Shown here piece by piece: positions 35,086 through 44,516 of a stretch of 64,000 nucleotides of DNA (positions within the stretch are counted from its first letter, which is position 1; the number at the start of each line of letters is the position of its first letter). The notes beneath the pieces were generated by a model. That model ran no database searches and was not told where the DNA came from. It was given only the letters and a program-made list of their open reading frames with translations. Source of the stretch: DATIXJ01 sp963714795 (lineage in GTDB: Bacteria; Bacteroidota; Ignavibacteria; UBA10030; SZUA-254); assembly GCA_963714795.1 (NCBI GenBank), contig CAVQPS010000009.1, positions 821,763 to 885,762 of the forward strand, read 5' to 3'. The translations under genes and the position numbers were made by a program.

Positions 35086-36213
35086 TCAAAACGTATAGAT
35101 AAAATTAATACCGAGTGTTGTCTGAGTATCCTTCCATTGATCTTCAGTTTCAAAAACATTTTTGTCGGATGTATCGATTCTTGCATCTCCCCGAATAATA
35201 AAATGTTCCGATTGCCGGAATTCCGGTGTGAGCGTTAACTCCCGGAGTTTCTGAGCTGTTTTCGTACGCAAGCCATCACGGTCTTCGAATTGTTCTGCAC
35301 GAAACGAAAGTGAAAAATCGGAAAAGAGATTCACACGGCAATACACCGCCGCACCGAGCCAGACAGCATCTCCGCCATTCCCGGCAGAATGCTGTTCGAC
35401 ACCGTAGTCGCCGTTGATGCCTGTCGTTACGGAAGCATTGAATATATATGTGCCTACAAAATCAAAGAGCTGACGATTGTCGCTGTTATTATTTGCCTTT
35501 TCCGGACCGAACATATAGTTGACGGATACATTCATGTTCGTTGTCGGATTGACAATCACCTGCCCGCAAATGCTTTTCGATGTGTTGCTGTCGATAGAGT
35601 TATCCCAGCCGTTCACGATCATCACCATCCCGGAAATTTCCTGATTGAAGGAATAGGAAGTCTTGATGCCCGTGTGCGTATACGGAATGGCGTATCCGAA
35701 CAAAAAGGAATGGGAGTAATTATAGTTGTAACCATCGTATCCTTCGATAACTTCATAACCCATCGTCGTGATGAATTTCCCGATGTCGAATCTCAGTCCA
35801 TTACCAAGGGGAGCGATATAGCTGAGAAAGGTCTGATGAAAATCAAAATCACCGATATCAAATCCGCTTGAGCGTGCAACGTGGGGGATAGATGATCCGG
35901 CAACCATGTCGACCCGAAATCCTGCATCGCCGGATTTGATTACCGGGCGTTGGAAAACGAGTTCGAATGCGTCGACCTTGAAAGAATTATCGTCCCCATC
36001 AAAGACCCGATATTCGTTTTTCATCGAATCAGGTCTGTTGAAATTATACGAATACGCCGATGAAAGAAAGCCGTTGATGGAAATCGATTCGTACCACGGT
36101 TGACTATGAGCGGAATCGTTCAGGACTTCAGCATGAAGGGAAACCGGACCGATTATTCCCAGAAAAATGAATAGAACGGTCCGGAATCCCGATGCCGCGG
36201 CATTACGCCGCAT
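35086..36213 (-). CDS. outer membrane beta-barrel porin (bbp2/OmpL-like)
   Basis: 375 residues starting at 36213 with a signal peptide (FRTVLFIFLGIIGPVSLHA). The rest is amphipathic beta strand, ending in TTLGINFIYTF with the terminal Phe expected of outer-membrane barrels. YESISINGFLSSAYSYNFNRPDS at the mature N-terminus and GLRFDIGKFITTMGYEVIEGYDGYNYNYSHSFLFGYAIPYTHTGIKTSY match the putative beta-barrel porin-2 family. The start codon lies 11 bases inside the end of the Amt gene, so the two are co-transcribed; it may pass ammonium or small solutes through the outer membrane for Amt, which is inference. Confidence 0.82.
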   Translation of the reverse strand: MRRNAAASGFRTVLFIFLGIIGPVSLHAEVLNDSAHSQPWYESISINGFLSSAYSYNFNRPDSMKNEYRVFDGDDNSFKVDAFELVFQRPVIKSGDAGFRVDMVAGSSIPHVARSSGFDIGDFDFHQTFLSYIAPLGNGLRFDIGKFITTMGYEVIEGYDGYNYNYSHSFLFGYAIPYTHTGIKTSYSFNQEISGMVMIVNGWDNSIDSNTSKSICGQVIVNPTTNMNVSVNYMFGPEKANNNSDNRQLFDFVGTYIFNASVTTGINGDYGVEQHSAGNGGDAVWLGAAVYCRVNLFSDFSLSFRAEQFEDRDGLRTKTAQKLRELTLTPEFRQSEHFIIRGDARIDTSDKNVFETEDQWKDTQTTLGINFIYTF

Positions 36214-37435
36214 ATTCTTCTTCTTGTAAATATGCTTTTTCACCGTGAAGTGATTCGTCGAGCCCCGCCTCTTCTTCTGCATGAGAGACGTGGACAGGCG
36301 TCACTTTGTTGATAATCCAAAGCACAATATACGTGAAGACAAATGAATAAATTGCTGCACCGACGACTGCAACAATTTCTTTCATGAAAAACATTCCGTT
36401 GCCCAACAGTAAGCCGTTGGAACCGGAAGGATTCATAGAAATATCCGCGAAAATTCCGAGCGCGATAACGCCTAAACATCCGCCGACACCGTGAACACCC
36501 CAGACATCAAGCGCGTCATCCCATTGAAGTTTATTCTTCAGCGTAATCGCGAAATAACAAACAATACTTGCAACGATACCGATGATGACTGCGCTGGTTG
36601 TCGTAACATACCCGGCGGCAGGAGTGACTGCCGCGAGCCCGGCAATTGATCCGGTCAGCAAGCCGACGAATTTCGGCTTCTTCTCGAAAATCCATGCCAT
36701 GAACAACCACGTGATGGCGGCGAACGATGCCGCAACATCGGTATTGATGAATGCAAGAGCGGTAATGGCATCGACGCGGAGTTCACTGCCTGCATTGAAG
36801 CCGTACCATCCGAACCAGAGTAATCCGGTGCCGAGAGCGACGAGCGGAATGCTGTGTGGCCCGCGGTCCTGCACACGCCTCTTTCCGAGGAAAAACACCG
36901 ACGCCAGTGCCGAAAATCCTGCAGTTGCATGGACGACAATCCCGCCGGCGAAATCAAGCACACCCCATTTTGCAAGCAGACCGCCACCCCAAATCATATG
37001 AGCCGCGGGGAAATACATGAACAACAACCAAAGGACAAGAAATATAAGATAAGGACCGAAACGGACTCTGTTGCTGAACGCTCCGGTAATCAACGCCGGT
37101 GTGATTTGGGCGAACATCATTTGATATGCCATGAAGACCCACAGCGGAATACTGTTCGATCCCGTGAATGCGGTGTTCAGATCAACTCCTTGCAGAAATG
37201 CGTAGCGCAGATCCCCGATGATTGCTCCTTCACCGCCGCTGAAACACAACGAATACCCGAATGCATACCAGATAACCGTTGTCACTCCCATTGAAACGAA
37301 ACTTTGGATCATAATTGCCAGAACATTTTTTCTTCCGACCAAGCCGCCGTAGAAGAATGCTAATCCCGGAGTCATCAACATCACCAAACTCGTCGCAACA
37401 AGCATAAAAGCAGTGTTACCAGTATCGAAATGCAT
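36203..37435 (-). CDS. amt: ammonium transporter
   Basis: 410 residues, eleven membrane helices, Amt/Mep/Rh family. The conserved Asp161 and first pore histidine (His169) lie in DFAGGIVVHATAGFSAL and the twin histidine in VWGVHGVGGCLG (His315). LMTPGLAFFYGGLVGRKNVL is the usual N-terminal signature; no separate signal peptide precedes it. The acidic C-terminal tail VSHAEEEAGLDESLHGEKAY is the region that contacts PII proteins in relatives, but no glnK gene is adjacent. AAGGAG precedes the start. The gene heads a two-gene unit with the porin. Confidence 0.96.
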   Translation of the reverse strand: MHFDTGNTAFMLVATSLVMLMTPGLAFFYGGLVGRKNVLAIMIQSFVSMGVTTVIWYAFGYSLCFSGGEGAIIGDLRYAFLQGVDLNTAFTGSNSIPLWVFMAYQMMFAQITPALITGAFSNRVRFGPYLIFLVLWLLFMYFPAAHMIWGGGLLAKWGVLDFAGGIVVHATAGFSALASVFFLGKRRVQDRGPHSIPLVALGTGLLWFGWYGFNAGSELRVDAITALAFINTDVAASFAAITWLFMAWIFEKKPKFVGLLTGSIAGLAAVTPAAGYVTTTSAVIIGIVASIVCYFAITLKNKLQWDDALDVWGVHGVGGCLGVIALGIFADISMNPSGSNGLLLGNGMFFMKEIVAVVGAAIYSFVFTYIVLWIINKVTPVHVSHAEEEAGLDESLHGEKAYLQEEEYAA

Positions 37436-37985
37436 AAGAAACTCCTTATAGGTAAATGGAAAAATAATTCGAAAAGAACATTGAAGAAGGCCGGGTGATC
37501 ATAGTCTTCTTATTGAACAATGAAGATTGTTAATGATGGAACGAAGAAATGATACGTAATATACGGAAAACACAAATGAGGCGAAAGCGATAACAGAAAA
37601 ATAAATCGATGAAAATACAGACAAGAACTGTCAAATAGACCGTTTGTGCATCATTTTTCTGTCCAACCAATCTTCAATGGTGAATTCGAAAAGATAGAGA
37701 TCACAACCGGGTTGACAATGGAAAAAACCTTCCCTACCTTAGTTTCATCAGGGAAAATAAGCCCATTCTTGTTCTTAGCCGAATACTGTTTGATTTGTTC
37801 CGTTTCCTTCCGTTATGAGATAATGGTATGAAGTGTATCGTTATGTTCCTACGTTTTGTTCGTCACGGTGTCGTCGGTGAGAAGTATAAGATGGGGCATC
37901 AGTTTTCCTTTGCAACAGGATATTTTTTTATTAATTGGCCGATGATCGGTTATATCGTTCACTATCAGAAATGTCGGAGACCGTG
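37436..37985. other. divergent intergenic region between amt and the radical SAM gene
   Basis: 550 bases with no supportable gene. TTGACA (37712-37717), 17 bases and TACCTT (37735-37740) make a possible + strand promoter for the radical SAM gene, about 245 bases before its start. No NtrC-type sigma-54 promoter could be recognised for amt. Confidence 0.4.
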
Positions 37986-39476
37986 ATGCCGAAAATACTT
38001 CTTCTTTATCCACCTTCAAGAATTCAATATCACCAAAGCTGTCCTATGGGAATTCAGTTGCTTGCTTCGGTTCTGGAAAAACATGGATACGAAGTGATTC
38101 TTCTGGATGCCAATGCGGCGAAGAAAAAAATGGATAGCCGGCAGATTATTGAATTTGCCTGCCGCGTAAAACCGGATGTCATCGGCATGACCTTATTGAC
38201 TCCGATGATCAGAGAAGCGTATGCGCTGGCCCGAAGTTTAAAAAAATACGGGTTCAAAGTATTAGCCGGCGGTCCTCATGCAACGCTCATGCCGGAAGAA
38301 ACCGTGCAGCAAGGATTCGATGCTGCGGTGATCGGGGAAGGTGAAACGGTGATTCATGAAGCCGTGCAGGCGTTGATGGGTAATATTCCCAAAGATCAAG
38401 TTCTCGGCTGGGTCTATCGGGATGAACAGAATAATGCGGTCATGACGGCTCCGCGTCCGTTCATTACTGACCTGGATACGGTACCGTTGCCGTCATATCA
38501 CATGATTGATCCTGCGTTGTACGGCGGAAGAGTCGATGGTGTTCTGCACGGTAATATTTTCAGTTCGCGCGGATGTACGGCGAAATGTTCATTCTGTTCG
38601 GGACAATTATTTGGGAAGAGATTCCGGTTCCGGTCTGCACAAAGTATTTTGAACGAAATCGAATATCTTCATACCACATACGGAACAAGCGAATTTCATT
38701 TTGTGGATGATGCAATGACGCTCCACAAAAAGAGATTGCGCGAGTTTTGTGATGGTTTAAAACAACGGAATCTCAAGATCGGGTGGACCATCATGACGCG
38801 CATCGATGCGGTTGATGAAGAATTTCTTACGGCGATCAAAGATGCCGGCTGTTCACAGATCGACTATGGTGTCGAAAGCGGACATCCGCTCACTCTCAGG
38901 AAAATTCACAAGCCGCATACCGTCGACATGGTGCGGAACGTCATCCCGATGACAGCCCGAGTCGGAATAACACCGAATGTTTTCTTTATTCTCGGTTTTC
39001 CATGGGAAGACGTTGCGGCACTGGACGATTCTCTCCAGCTGATGAAAGAACTCGCACCGAACGTCGGCTCGTTCCATCCGGCCGTTGCATCGATTCTGAT
39101 CCCGTTCCCGGGAACGGAAATTTACGAGCAATATAAAACCGAGTGCGGGTTCGAAAATTGGTGGCTTTCCGAAGAAAAAAATTACGATACGCTGGTTCCC
39201 AAACGAACATCATATTATGAAGGGAAAATATTCCACCTGGGGAATATTCTCAAGGCAGATTTCTTCCACTACAGCCAGCCGATGAAAGATAAGATTTACG
39301 AGATTTTTGAATTTATGTACATGCATAATCTTTCATTATCCCAATCGCTGCAATCGAGAATTCAACAACGGCTTATTGCGGTTTCAAAACGGCTGACTTC
39401 GCGTTCTACTGTTGCCGAACGATTAATGTTCAAACCGGTCTGGACATTTGAACATATTTTGAAAGCAGTTCGATAG
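37986..39476 (+). CDS. B12-binding domain radical SAM protein
   Basis: 496 residues from the ATG at 37986, chosen because GGAGA at 37976 is well spaced and the protein then begins MPKILLLYPPS, typical of this group; a TTG at 37935 is possible. Residues about 1-150 form a cobalamin-binding Rossmann domain (GIQLLASVLEKHGYEVILLDAN, LAGGPHATLMPEE, VIGEGE). The radical SAM domain has the cluster motif SSRGCTAKCSFCS and the barrel signature FHFVDDAMT, then DYGVESGHPLTLRKIHK. Members are methyltransferases or modify isoprenoid, hopanoid or phosphonate substrates; the substrate here is unknown. It stands alone, so context gives no help. Confidence 0.85.
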   Translation: MPKILLLYPPSRIQYHQSCPMGIQLLASVLEKHGYEVILLDANAAKKKMDSRQIIEFACRVKPDVIGMTLLTPMIREAYALARSLKKYGFKVLAGGPHATLMPEETVQQGFDAAVIGEGETVIHEAVQALMGNIPKDQVLGWVYRDEQNNAVMTAPRPFITDLDTVPLPSYHMIDPALYGGRVDGVLHGNIFSSRGCTAKCSFCSGQLFGKRFRFRSAQSILNEIEYLHTTYGTSEFHFVDDAMTLHKKRLREFCDGLKQRNLKIGWTIMTRIDAVDEEFLTAIKDAGCSQIDYGVESGHPLTLRKIHKPHTVDMVRNVIPMTARVGITPNVFFILGFPWEDVAALDDSLQLMKELAPNVGSFHPAVASILIPFPGTEIYEQYKTECGFENWWLSEEKNYDTLVPKRTSYYEGKIFHLGNILKADFFHYSQPMKDKIYEIFEFMYMHNLSLSQSLQSRIQQRLIAVSKRLTSRSTVAERLMFKPVWTFEHILKAVR

Positions 39477-39538
39477 AACAATGTTGAAGATGAGAAAATC
39501 GCAGCGGTGAGCGGCTATCAGAGATCATTGCAACGTAG

Positions 39539-41080
39539 CTATTTCATCAATACCATTTTCTTGGTTTGAACGAATTCACCTGCTACAATTCTGTAAAAAT
39601 ACACACCGCTCGGAATATTTGCAGCATTCCAGCTAACGGAATGTTCTCCCGGTTCGTTCTTCCCATTTACCAGCATTGCTATCTGAAGACCAAGGACATT
39701 GTAAACATTCAGAGTAACATTACTTGCCTTTGCGAGAGTGTAACTGATTTGCGTGGTGGGGTTGAAAGGATTGGGATAATTTTCCGATAAATGATAACTA
39801 AATGGAGCGTTGGTCAAATCGTGGACACCCTGAACATTGGAGTACGTGAACACCCACACAGCTCCCGCACCGTCACCGTCAGCATATCCGCCAACAATAG
39901 CAGTTGTGCTATCACCGGAAATCGAGACAGAACAACCTTGATATACAGTAGTTTTAAACGTGTTGACTGCACTTGTGCCCACAAGTTTATTTCCCTGCTG
40001 CGTCCAAACGGAATTGCTGCGGGTAAACATCCATGAAGCTCCGGTATCGCTATTGTCAAAGGGCCCGCCCACGATTGCAGTATTTCCGTCTGTGGAAAGA
40101 GAGACAGCACTGCCTTGAAATGAAGTCCCCACCGCCCCTGTGCCGGCAAGTTTACTTCCCTGTTGACTCCACACATCACCGCTTCGTGTGTACACCCATG
40201 CAGCTCCGATACTGTCGTTATCACCAGGTCCGCCCACAATTGCAGTATTTCCGTCGGCAGAAAGAGAAACAGAACTGCCTTGAAATGAAGCACCCACGGC
40301 ACCTGTGCCTACCAGTTTGTTCCCCTGTTGACTCCATACACCACCGCTTCGGGTATAGATCCATGCCGCCCCGGTATTATTATTATCATTTGACCCGCCC
40401 ATGATTGCAGTGTTACCGTCAGCGGAAAGAGAAACAGAAGCACCTTGAGATGGAATTCCCGATGCATCTGTCCCAATGAGCCTGTTGCCTTGCTGTGTCC
40501 ACACACTGCCGCTTCGGGTATAGATCCATGCTTCCCACGTCGCATCGCTGCTGGAATTACTAAATTCCGATCCACCGAAAATTGCAGTGTTCCCATCAGC
40601 GGAAAGAGAGACAGAGCTACCTTGAAGCAAACCGTCAAAACCATCAATGTCTGTGCCGACAAGTTTTTCTCCCTGTTGCGTCCATACACTATCGCTTCGG
40701 GTAAATATCCATACAGCGCCTCTGGAAAAATCGTCACCGGGCCCTCCAACCATTGCCGTGTTACCGTCAGCGGAAAGAGAAACAGAAGATCCTTGAGATG
40801 GTAACCATATTGCGCCACTGCCGACCAGTTTATTTCCCTGTTGAGTCCACACACCACCGCTGTTGGTATACACCCAGGCGGCTCCCATCAACGTGTTGTC
40901 TTCGGGCCCACCGACAATTGCCGTATTTCCGTCAGTAGAAAGAGAAACAGAATAACCTTGATTTGCATTCCCCACAGCACCGTTGCCGACAAGTTTGCTT
41001 CCCTGTTGAACGAATTGTCCACGTGCACCGGATAACATCAGGAAGTAAAGAGCAATTAAAACAAACAGTGGAACTTTCAT
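39539..41080 (-). CDS. secreted seven-repeat protein with T9SS sorting domain
   Basis: 513 residues. A signal peptide (PLFVLIALYFLMLSGARG) is followed by seven repeats of about 55 residues, each of the form GNKLVGTGAVG..QGSSVSLSADGNTAIVGGPGDN..GAAWVYTRSG.VWTQQ. This resembles FG-GAP/integrin-alpha-like propeller units, so a single seven-bladed propeller is likely. The last 85 residues are the type IX sorting domain (LSENYPNPFNPTTQISYTL, VYNVLG, GVYFYRIVAGEFVQTKKMVLMK), which sends the protein across the outer membrane. The repeats are very similar at the DNA level, indicating recent duplication. The ligand is unknown. A single - strand gene. Confidence 0.88.
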   Translation of the reverse strand: MKVPLFVLIALYFLMLSGARGQFVQQGSKLVGNGAVGNANQGYSVSLSTDGNTAIVGGPEDNTLMGAAWVYTNSGGVWTQQGNKLVGSGAIWLPSQGSSVSLSADGNTAMVGGPGDDFSRGAVWIFTRSDSVWTQQGEKLVGTDIDGFDGLLQGSSVSLSADGNTAIFGGSEFSNSSSDATWEAWIYTRSGSVWTQQGNRLIGTDASGIPSQGASVSLSADGNTAIMGGSNDNNNTGAAWIYTRSGGVWSQQGNKLVGTGAVGASFQGSSVSLSADGNTAIVGGPGDNDSIGAAWVYTRSGDVWSQQGSKLAGTGAVGTSFQGSAVSLSTDGNTAIVGGPFDNSDTGASWMFTRSNSVWTQQGNKLVGTSAVNTFKTTVYQGCSVSISGDSTTAIVGGYADGDGAGAVWVFTYSNVQGVHDLTNAPFSYHLSENYPNPFNPTTQISYTLAKASNVTLNVYNVLGLQIAMLVNGKNEPGEHSVSWNAANIPSGVYFYRIVAGEFVQTKKMVLMK

Positions 41081-41443
41081 ACACTTCCTCTAATAATGTG
41101 GAACTCGTGACGGCTTAGGGTTTAAGAACGTAATCAGAGACAGAATGTACAGGGGTGATAAATCATGGTAACAAATCGGGACATCAATTTCAAGCTTGGC
41201 TGTTTCATCGTCAAAAAAGGATGACGTGAGATCGGTTTGAGGCGGGACGATGTATCTTCACTTTTGTTACGATTTCTTAGGAAAACATATTCCATCCGTG
41301 TTTGATGGTTTTTTGCTAACTTCCGTAAACCGAACGGCGGATGACGGAAAATGACAAGGATTCGGGTTTTCAACCATTTCTCCAAATGCGACGGTAGCTA
41401 CCCGTCTGTTGCGATTTACCCGATACGTTATCGTCTATCAAGT

Positions 41444-41565
41444 ATTGGTTGTTGTTCCACAAAAAAAAATGTATATTCTCCGAAATAATGCATTACTGCA
41501 AGGTGCAGTATATCTTACCATCAACTCATCCTATACTGTAGCTTGCATTGAATCGGTTGAGTGTA
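41444..41565 (+). repeat. dispersed repeat R2, copy A
   Basis: Shares with copies at 43328, 50741, 51369 and 62441 the order TTGNTG / C-A-rich tract / GTATATTCTCCGAAATAAT / TACTGCAAG, then an inverted repeat TGCAGTATA ... TATACTG(C/T)A and a right end GTTGAG/GTTAGNC. All copies point the same way. Here the right end lies about 25 bases before a possible small gene. The 340 bases before the repeat (41101-41443) hold nothing I can support. Confidence 0.65.
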
Positions 41566-41583
41566 AAGGAGGGAACGGGAGAT

Positions 41584-41784
41584 ATGATTTCTGAAGGAAA
41601 CGGTGATGCACATAATGATGTTTCACTCTGCAGAGCGAAACTATTCGGTTCAACCGGCATCGTTATCTGTTTAGTGAATTATGTCGGTTGTCGATATCAA
41701 CTTTCGTTTGATGATAAACATATTTGTGTTCATCCCAAGAAAAAGGAAATAGTGTTAAATACCGAACAAAAGAATAAGAAATAG
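41584..41784 (+). CDS. possible small hypothetical protein
   Basis: 66 residues from an ATG preceded by AAGGAGGG eleven bases upstream. The peptide (MISEGNGDAHNDVSLCRAKLFGSTGIVICLVNYVGCRY...) has one short hydrophobic stretch and a Lys-rich end. No family is recognised. It follows an R2 repeat, as other small genes in this region do. It could be a chance frame. Confidence 0.3.
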   Translation: MISEGNGDAHNDVSLCRAKLFGSTGIVICLVNYVGCRYQLSFDDKHICVHPKKKEIVLNTEQKNKK

Positions 41785-41862
41785 TTTATTGTTCAGTATC
41801 GTGCAAGCCAAATTGGAATGTCAATCAAAAAACATTCCCAATTCTCTGAAGTCGTTTAGGAT

Positions 41863-43212
41863 TTATTTCCCGCTTTCCAGGTTAGCCACCGCCTTCTTGA
41901 CCCGTTCATTATGAGGATCGAATTGCAATTCCATTTTGTAATAGTGTAATGCATTTTTTCTATCGCCCGATTTCAAATACACTTCTGCTAAACTGTCGTA
42001 CGTGTTAGCGACTTTCGGAAAAAGATCAACATTCATTTTAAAAAGATTAATGGCAATATCTGTTTTGTCGGCAACGAGAAATTTATATCCGAAAAAATTT
42101 AAAAAACGGTCATCATACGGCAATCTTGCCTGTGCTGCCAGTTGTTTAACGTTTGTTCTTACATAACCGAATCCTTTTTCGCTGATGATTTTATAGAAGG
42201 TCATCTCGAAAGGCAATTCCAGCGGGGGATAGGATTCGTTCTTGATGATTGAGCTCAGTCTGTGAGCTATTTCATCGGCAATGGATCCGGTATTTGCCAT
42301 GACGACAAATGAAAAACCGTTTTTCTCGTTGTAATAGATGACGGAATTCCAAAATGGAGTTCCGCCGGCAAACATTCCCGTCCCATATGTTTTTCCGGAG
42401 GGCAATTTGCTCTGCAATTTTGCTTCAGCAAATCTGAGAAGGTTGTCTATATTTGTATATGCACCTCCCGCCGGTGAGCTGTTGGAAATATCGTCTATGC
42501 TTTTTTTGTTTCCTTCAAAGTCAATATCCGTTCCGAAAGCACGATTAGTTTGTTTTTCTTTTTCGGCTTTTGTATAAAATATATTTGTTAACCCCAACGG
42601 ATTTACAATTCTCCTTGTAAGATTTTCTGTATACGTCATTCCGGTTATTTTTTCGATCACGGCACCGAGAACTGCATAGCCGGAATTAGAATATTCCCGG
42701 TTTGTACCGGGTTCAAAAAGGAGCGGTTCGTTCCTGATGATGCCGATCAAATCGGTTAAAGAAAAATCGTGAGATTGTATCTCATCAAATTTCGGGTCTT
42801 CTAAAAAATCCCCCAACCCCGCTTTCATATCAAGAAGTTCCTGAATAGTAATTTTGTCTCCGGATGGAAATCCGGCAAGATATTTGCTTAACGGATCATC
42901 ATAAGAAAGCTTCTGTTCTTTTACTAACTGATGAATGATTTCTTCGGTGAATTGCTTGTTCAGCGATCCGATGTTAAACAATGTATTTCGGTCAAGGGTT
43001 CTTTTTGTTTGCCAGTCGGCATATCCAAGTCCTTTGAAATAGAATTCTGTTCCGTTGTGAGAAACAATCACAAGCCCTGAAAATATCCCTTTATGAAAAG
43101 CGTCGGTCAACAGAGAATCTGTTTTTTGTGTGATGCTTTCTGTTTGTTGAGAAAAAGCAATGGTAGCATGCATGAGGAGGGAGATGCATGCGATGACTAT
43201 TTTATTTTTCAT
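41863..43212 (-). CDS. serine beta-lactamase-like hydrolase with TPR tail
   Basis: 449 residues. A signal peptide (IVIACISLLMHATIAFS) leads into a class C beta-lactamase/DD-peptidase fold (about residues 25-330): the nucleophile motif SxxK is SLNK (Ser83, Lys86) in LFNIGSLNKQFTEEII and the YxN motif is YSN (Tyr175-Asn177). The third KTG/HxG motif is not clear. The C-terminal 90 residues form TPR-like helices (VANTYDSLAEVYLKSGDRKNALHYYKMELQFDPHNE). Such proteins are usually periplasmic esterases or peptidases rather than antibiotic-resistance enzymes. An SD GGAGG lies just upstream. The gene is alone on its strand between two R2 repeats. Confidence 0.85.
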   Translation of the reverse strand: MKNKIVIACISLLMHATIAFSQQTESITQKTDSLLTDAFHKGIFSGLVIVSHNGTEFYFKGLGYADWQTKRTLDRNTLFNIGSLNKQFTEEIIHQLVKEQKLSYDDPLSKYLAGFPSGDKITIQELLDMKAGLGDFLEDPKFDEIQSHDFSLTDLIGIIRNEPLLFEPGTNREYSNSGYAVLGAVIEKITGMTYTENLTRRIVNPLGLTNIFYTKAEKEKQTNRAFGTDIDFEGNKKSIDDISNSSPAGGAYTNIDNLLRFAEAKLQSKLPSGKTYGTGMFAGGTPFWNSVIYYNEKNGFSFVVMANTGSIADEIAHRLSSIIKNESYPPLELPFEMTFYKIISEKGFGYVRTNVKQLAAQARLPYDDRFLNFFGYKFLVADKTDIAINLFKMNVDLFPKVANTYDSLAEVYLKSGDRKNALHYYKMELQFDPHNERVKKAVANLESGK

Positions 43213-43327
43213 TGTTCACCGGAGGTAATTGTTTTTTGGGTTGTTAGATTATACGCTTACCAGCCCAATATGGTTGCAACCGGCATGATTATCGGTTAAC
43301 TGACAGGCAGGTTTTCTGTTACACATG

Positions 43328-43470
43328 TTTGTTGCCGTTTGACAAAAAAGGATGTATATTTTTTGGTGGGCAGGACAATGATTCACCTATATTATGCCGC
43401 AATTCACTGTAAACCCTTTCAAAACGACATACTATATCGCATCATACAGTATATATTGGTTAGCCAGCGT
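43328..43470 (+). repeat. dispersed repeat R2, copy B
   Basis: Begins TTGCCGTTTGACAAAAAAGG, then GTATATTTT and ATGATTCACCTATATTATGC, which it shares most closely with copy C (50741-50830); an inverted ACTGTA/TACAGT pair and the right end GTTAGCC follow. It lies about 110 bases before the prohibitin gene. Confidence 0.55.
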
Positions 43471-43576
43471 GAAACAAAATAGCCGTGCGAAACCATATCA
43501 TACAAAGTGCACAAAAAATTTGTAGATTGTAATATCAAAAATTACTGAGAAGTTCACAAACCAAAGGAAAAAAATC

Positions 43577-44500
43577 ATGAATACATCGTTTCTTATTCTG
43601 TTGTTTATTGCAATAGGAATTGCCTTGCTGACGGCTAAAGCAAGGAATGTCTCGTATCCCATTAATTTAAAAAAAATCGGATTTGCAAGTCTGGGGTTGG
43701 CAGTATTAATCATGATTTCGGAATCTTTTACGATTATCGATCCGGGATACGTGGGGGTTCCTGTGACGTTCGGCAATGTCGGTTCACAGTCTCTTCCGGC
43801 CGGCATTCATCCGATCTTTTTTTTAACTGACGTTTATAAAATGTCCATTCAAACGAAAGACTACACCATGTCTTCGGTGCATAACGAAGGCAATAAAACA
43901 GGTGATGATGCTGTCGCCACACTCTCCCGCGATCAGCTTATTTTAAAATTTGACGTCAGCGTCTGGTATCATTTAGATCCGGCGCAAGCAAATAATGTGT
44001 ACAGCAATATCGGGCTTGACTATGAGGAAGTGATCGTGAGGCCCGCCATTCGAACATCTTTGGTAAATGCCGCCACGAAGTTTGTCGCCAGCGATGTGAT
44101 GTCTCTCCAGAGAGATGCCTATACCAAGAGCGTGACTGAATTATTGTTGCAGGAATTGAACGGGAAAGGTGTCATTTTGGACAATGTGCTTATCAGAAAT
44201 GTCGAACCGCCGGCAACTGTCAGCGATGCTATTGCGGCAAAACTAAAAGCTTCTCAGGAAGCGCAACAGATGGAGTACACGATACAATATGCCCAGAAAG
44301 AGGCGCAGCGAAAAGCAATTGAGGCGCAGGGAATTTCCAATGCTCAAAAAATAATCGACAATGGTCTAACACAGAATTATCTGGAATGGTATTACATCTC
44401 CCAGCTCAAGGACGTCGTGAATAGTCCCAATAACACGACCATCATTTTGCCGTTCGACCAAAAATTGATTCCGCTCTTGAATATTCCGGGCAAGAAATAA
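43577..44500 (+). CDS. prohibitin/SPFH-family membrane protein
   Basis: 307 residues. Two N-terminal hydrophobic segments (residues 4-20 and 34-50) anchor it; the SPFH/band 7 domain follows (TIIDPGYVGVPVTFGNVGSQSLPAGIHPIFFLTDVYKMSIQTKDYTM, and DVSVWYHLDPAQANNVYSNIG). A coiled-coil (SQEAQQMEYTIQYAQKEAQRKAIEAQGISNAQKII) leads to the conserved end LEWYYISQLKDVVNSPNNTTIILP. Prohibitin homologues assemble into large rings at the inner membrane and hold proteases or other clients. No FtsH or NfeD gene is adjacent. It converges on the isoprenoid-synthase-like gene with 16 bases between. Confidence 0.9.
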   Translation: MNTSFLILLFIAIGIALLTAKARNVSYPINLKKIGFASLGLAVLIMISESFTIIDPGYVGVPVTFGNVGSQSLPAGIHPIFFLTDVYKMSIQTKDYTMSSVHNEGNKTGDDAVATLSRDQLILKFDVSVWYHLDPAQANNVYSNIGLDYEEVIVRPAIRTSLVNAATKFVASDVMSLQRDAYTKSVTELLLQELNGKGVILDNVLIRNVEPPATVSDAIAAKLKASQEAQQMEYTIQYAQKEAQRKAIEAQGISNAQKIIDNGLTQNYLEWYYISQLKDVVNSPNNTTIILPFDQKLIPLLNIPGKK

Positions 44501-44516
44501 TCCGCACCGATTCTTG

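Noticed and set aside
37646..37831. A 61-codon frame between amt and the radical SAM gene
   Set aside because: It overlaps a good promoter shape and shows no motif or ribosome binding site.
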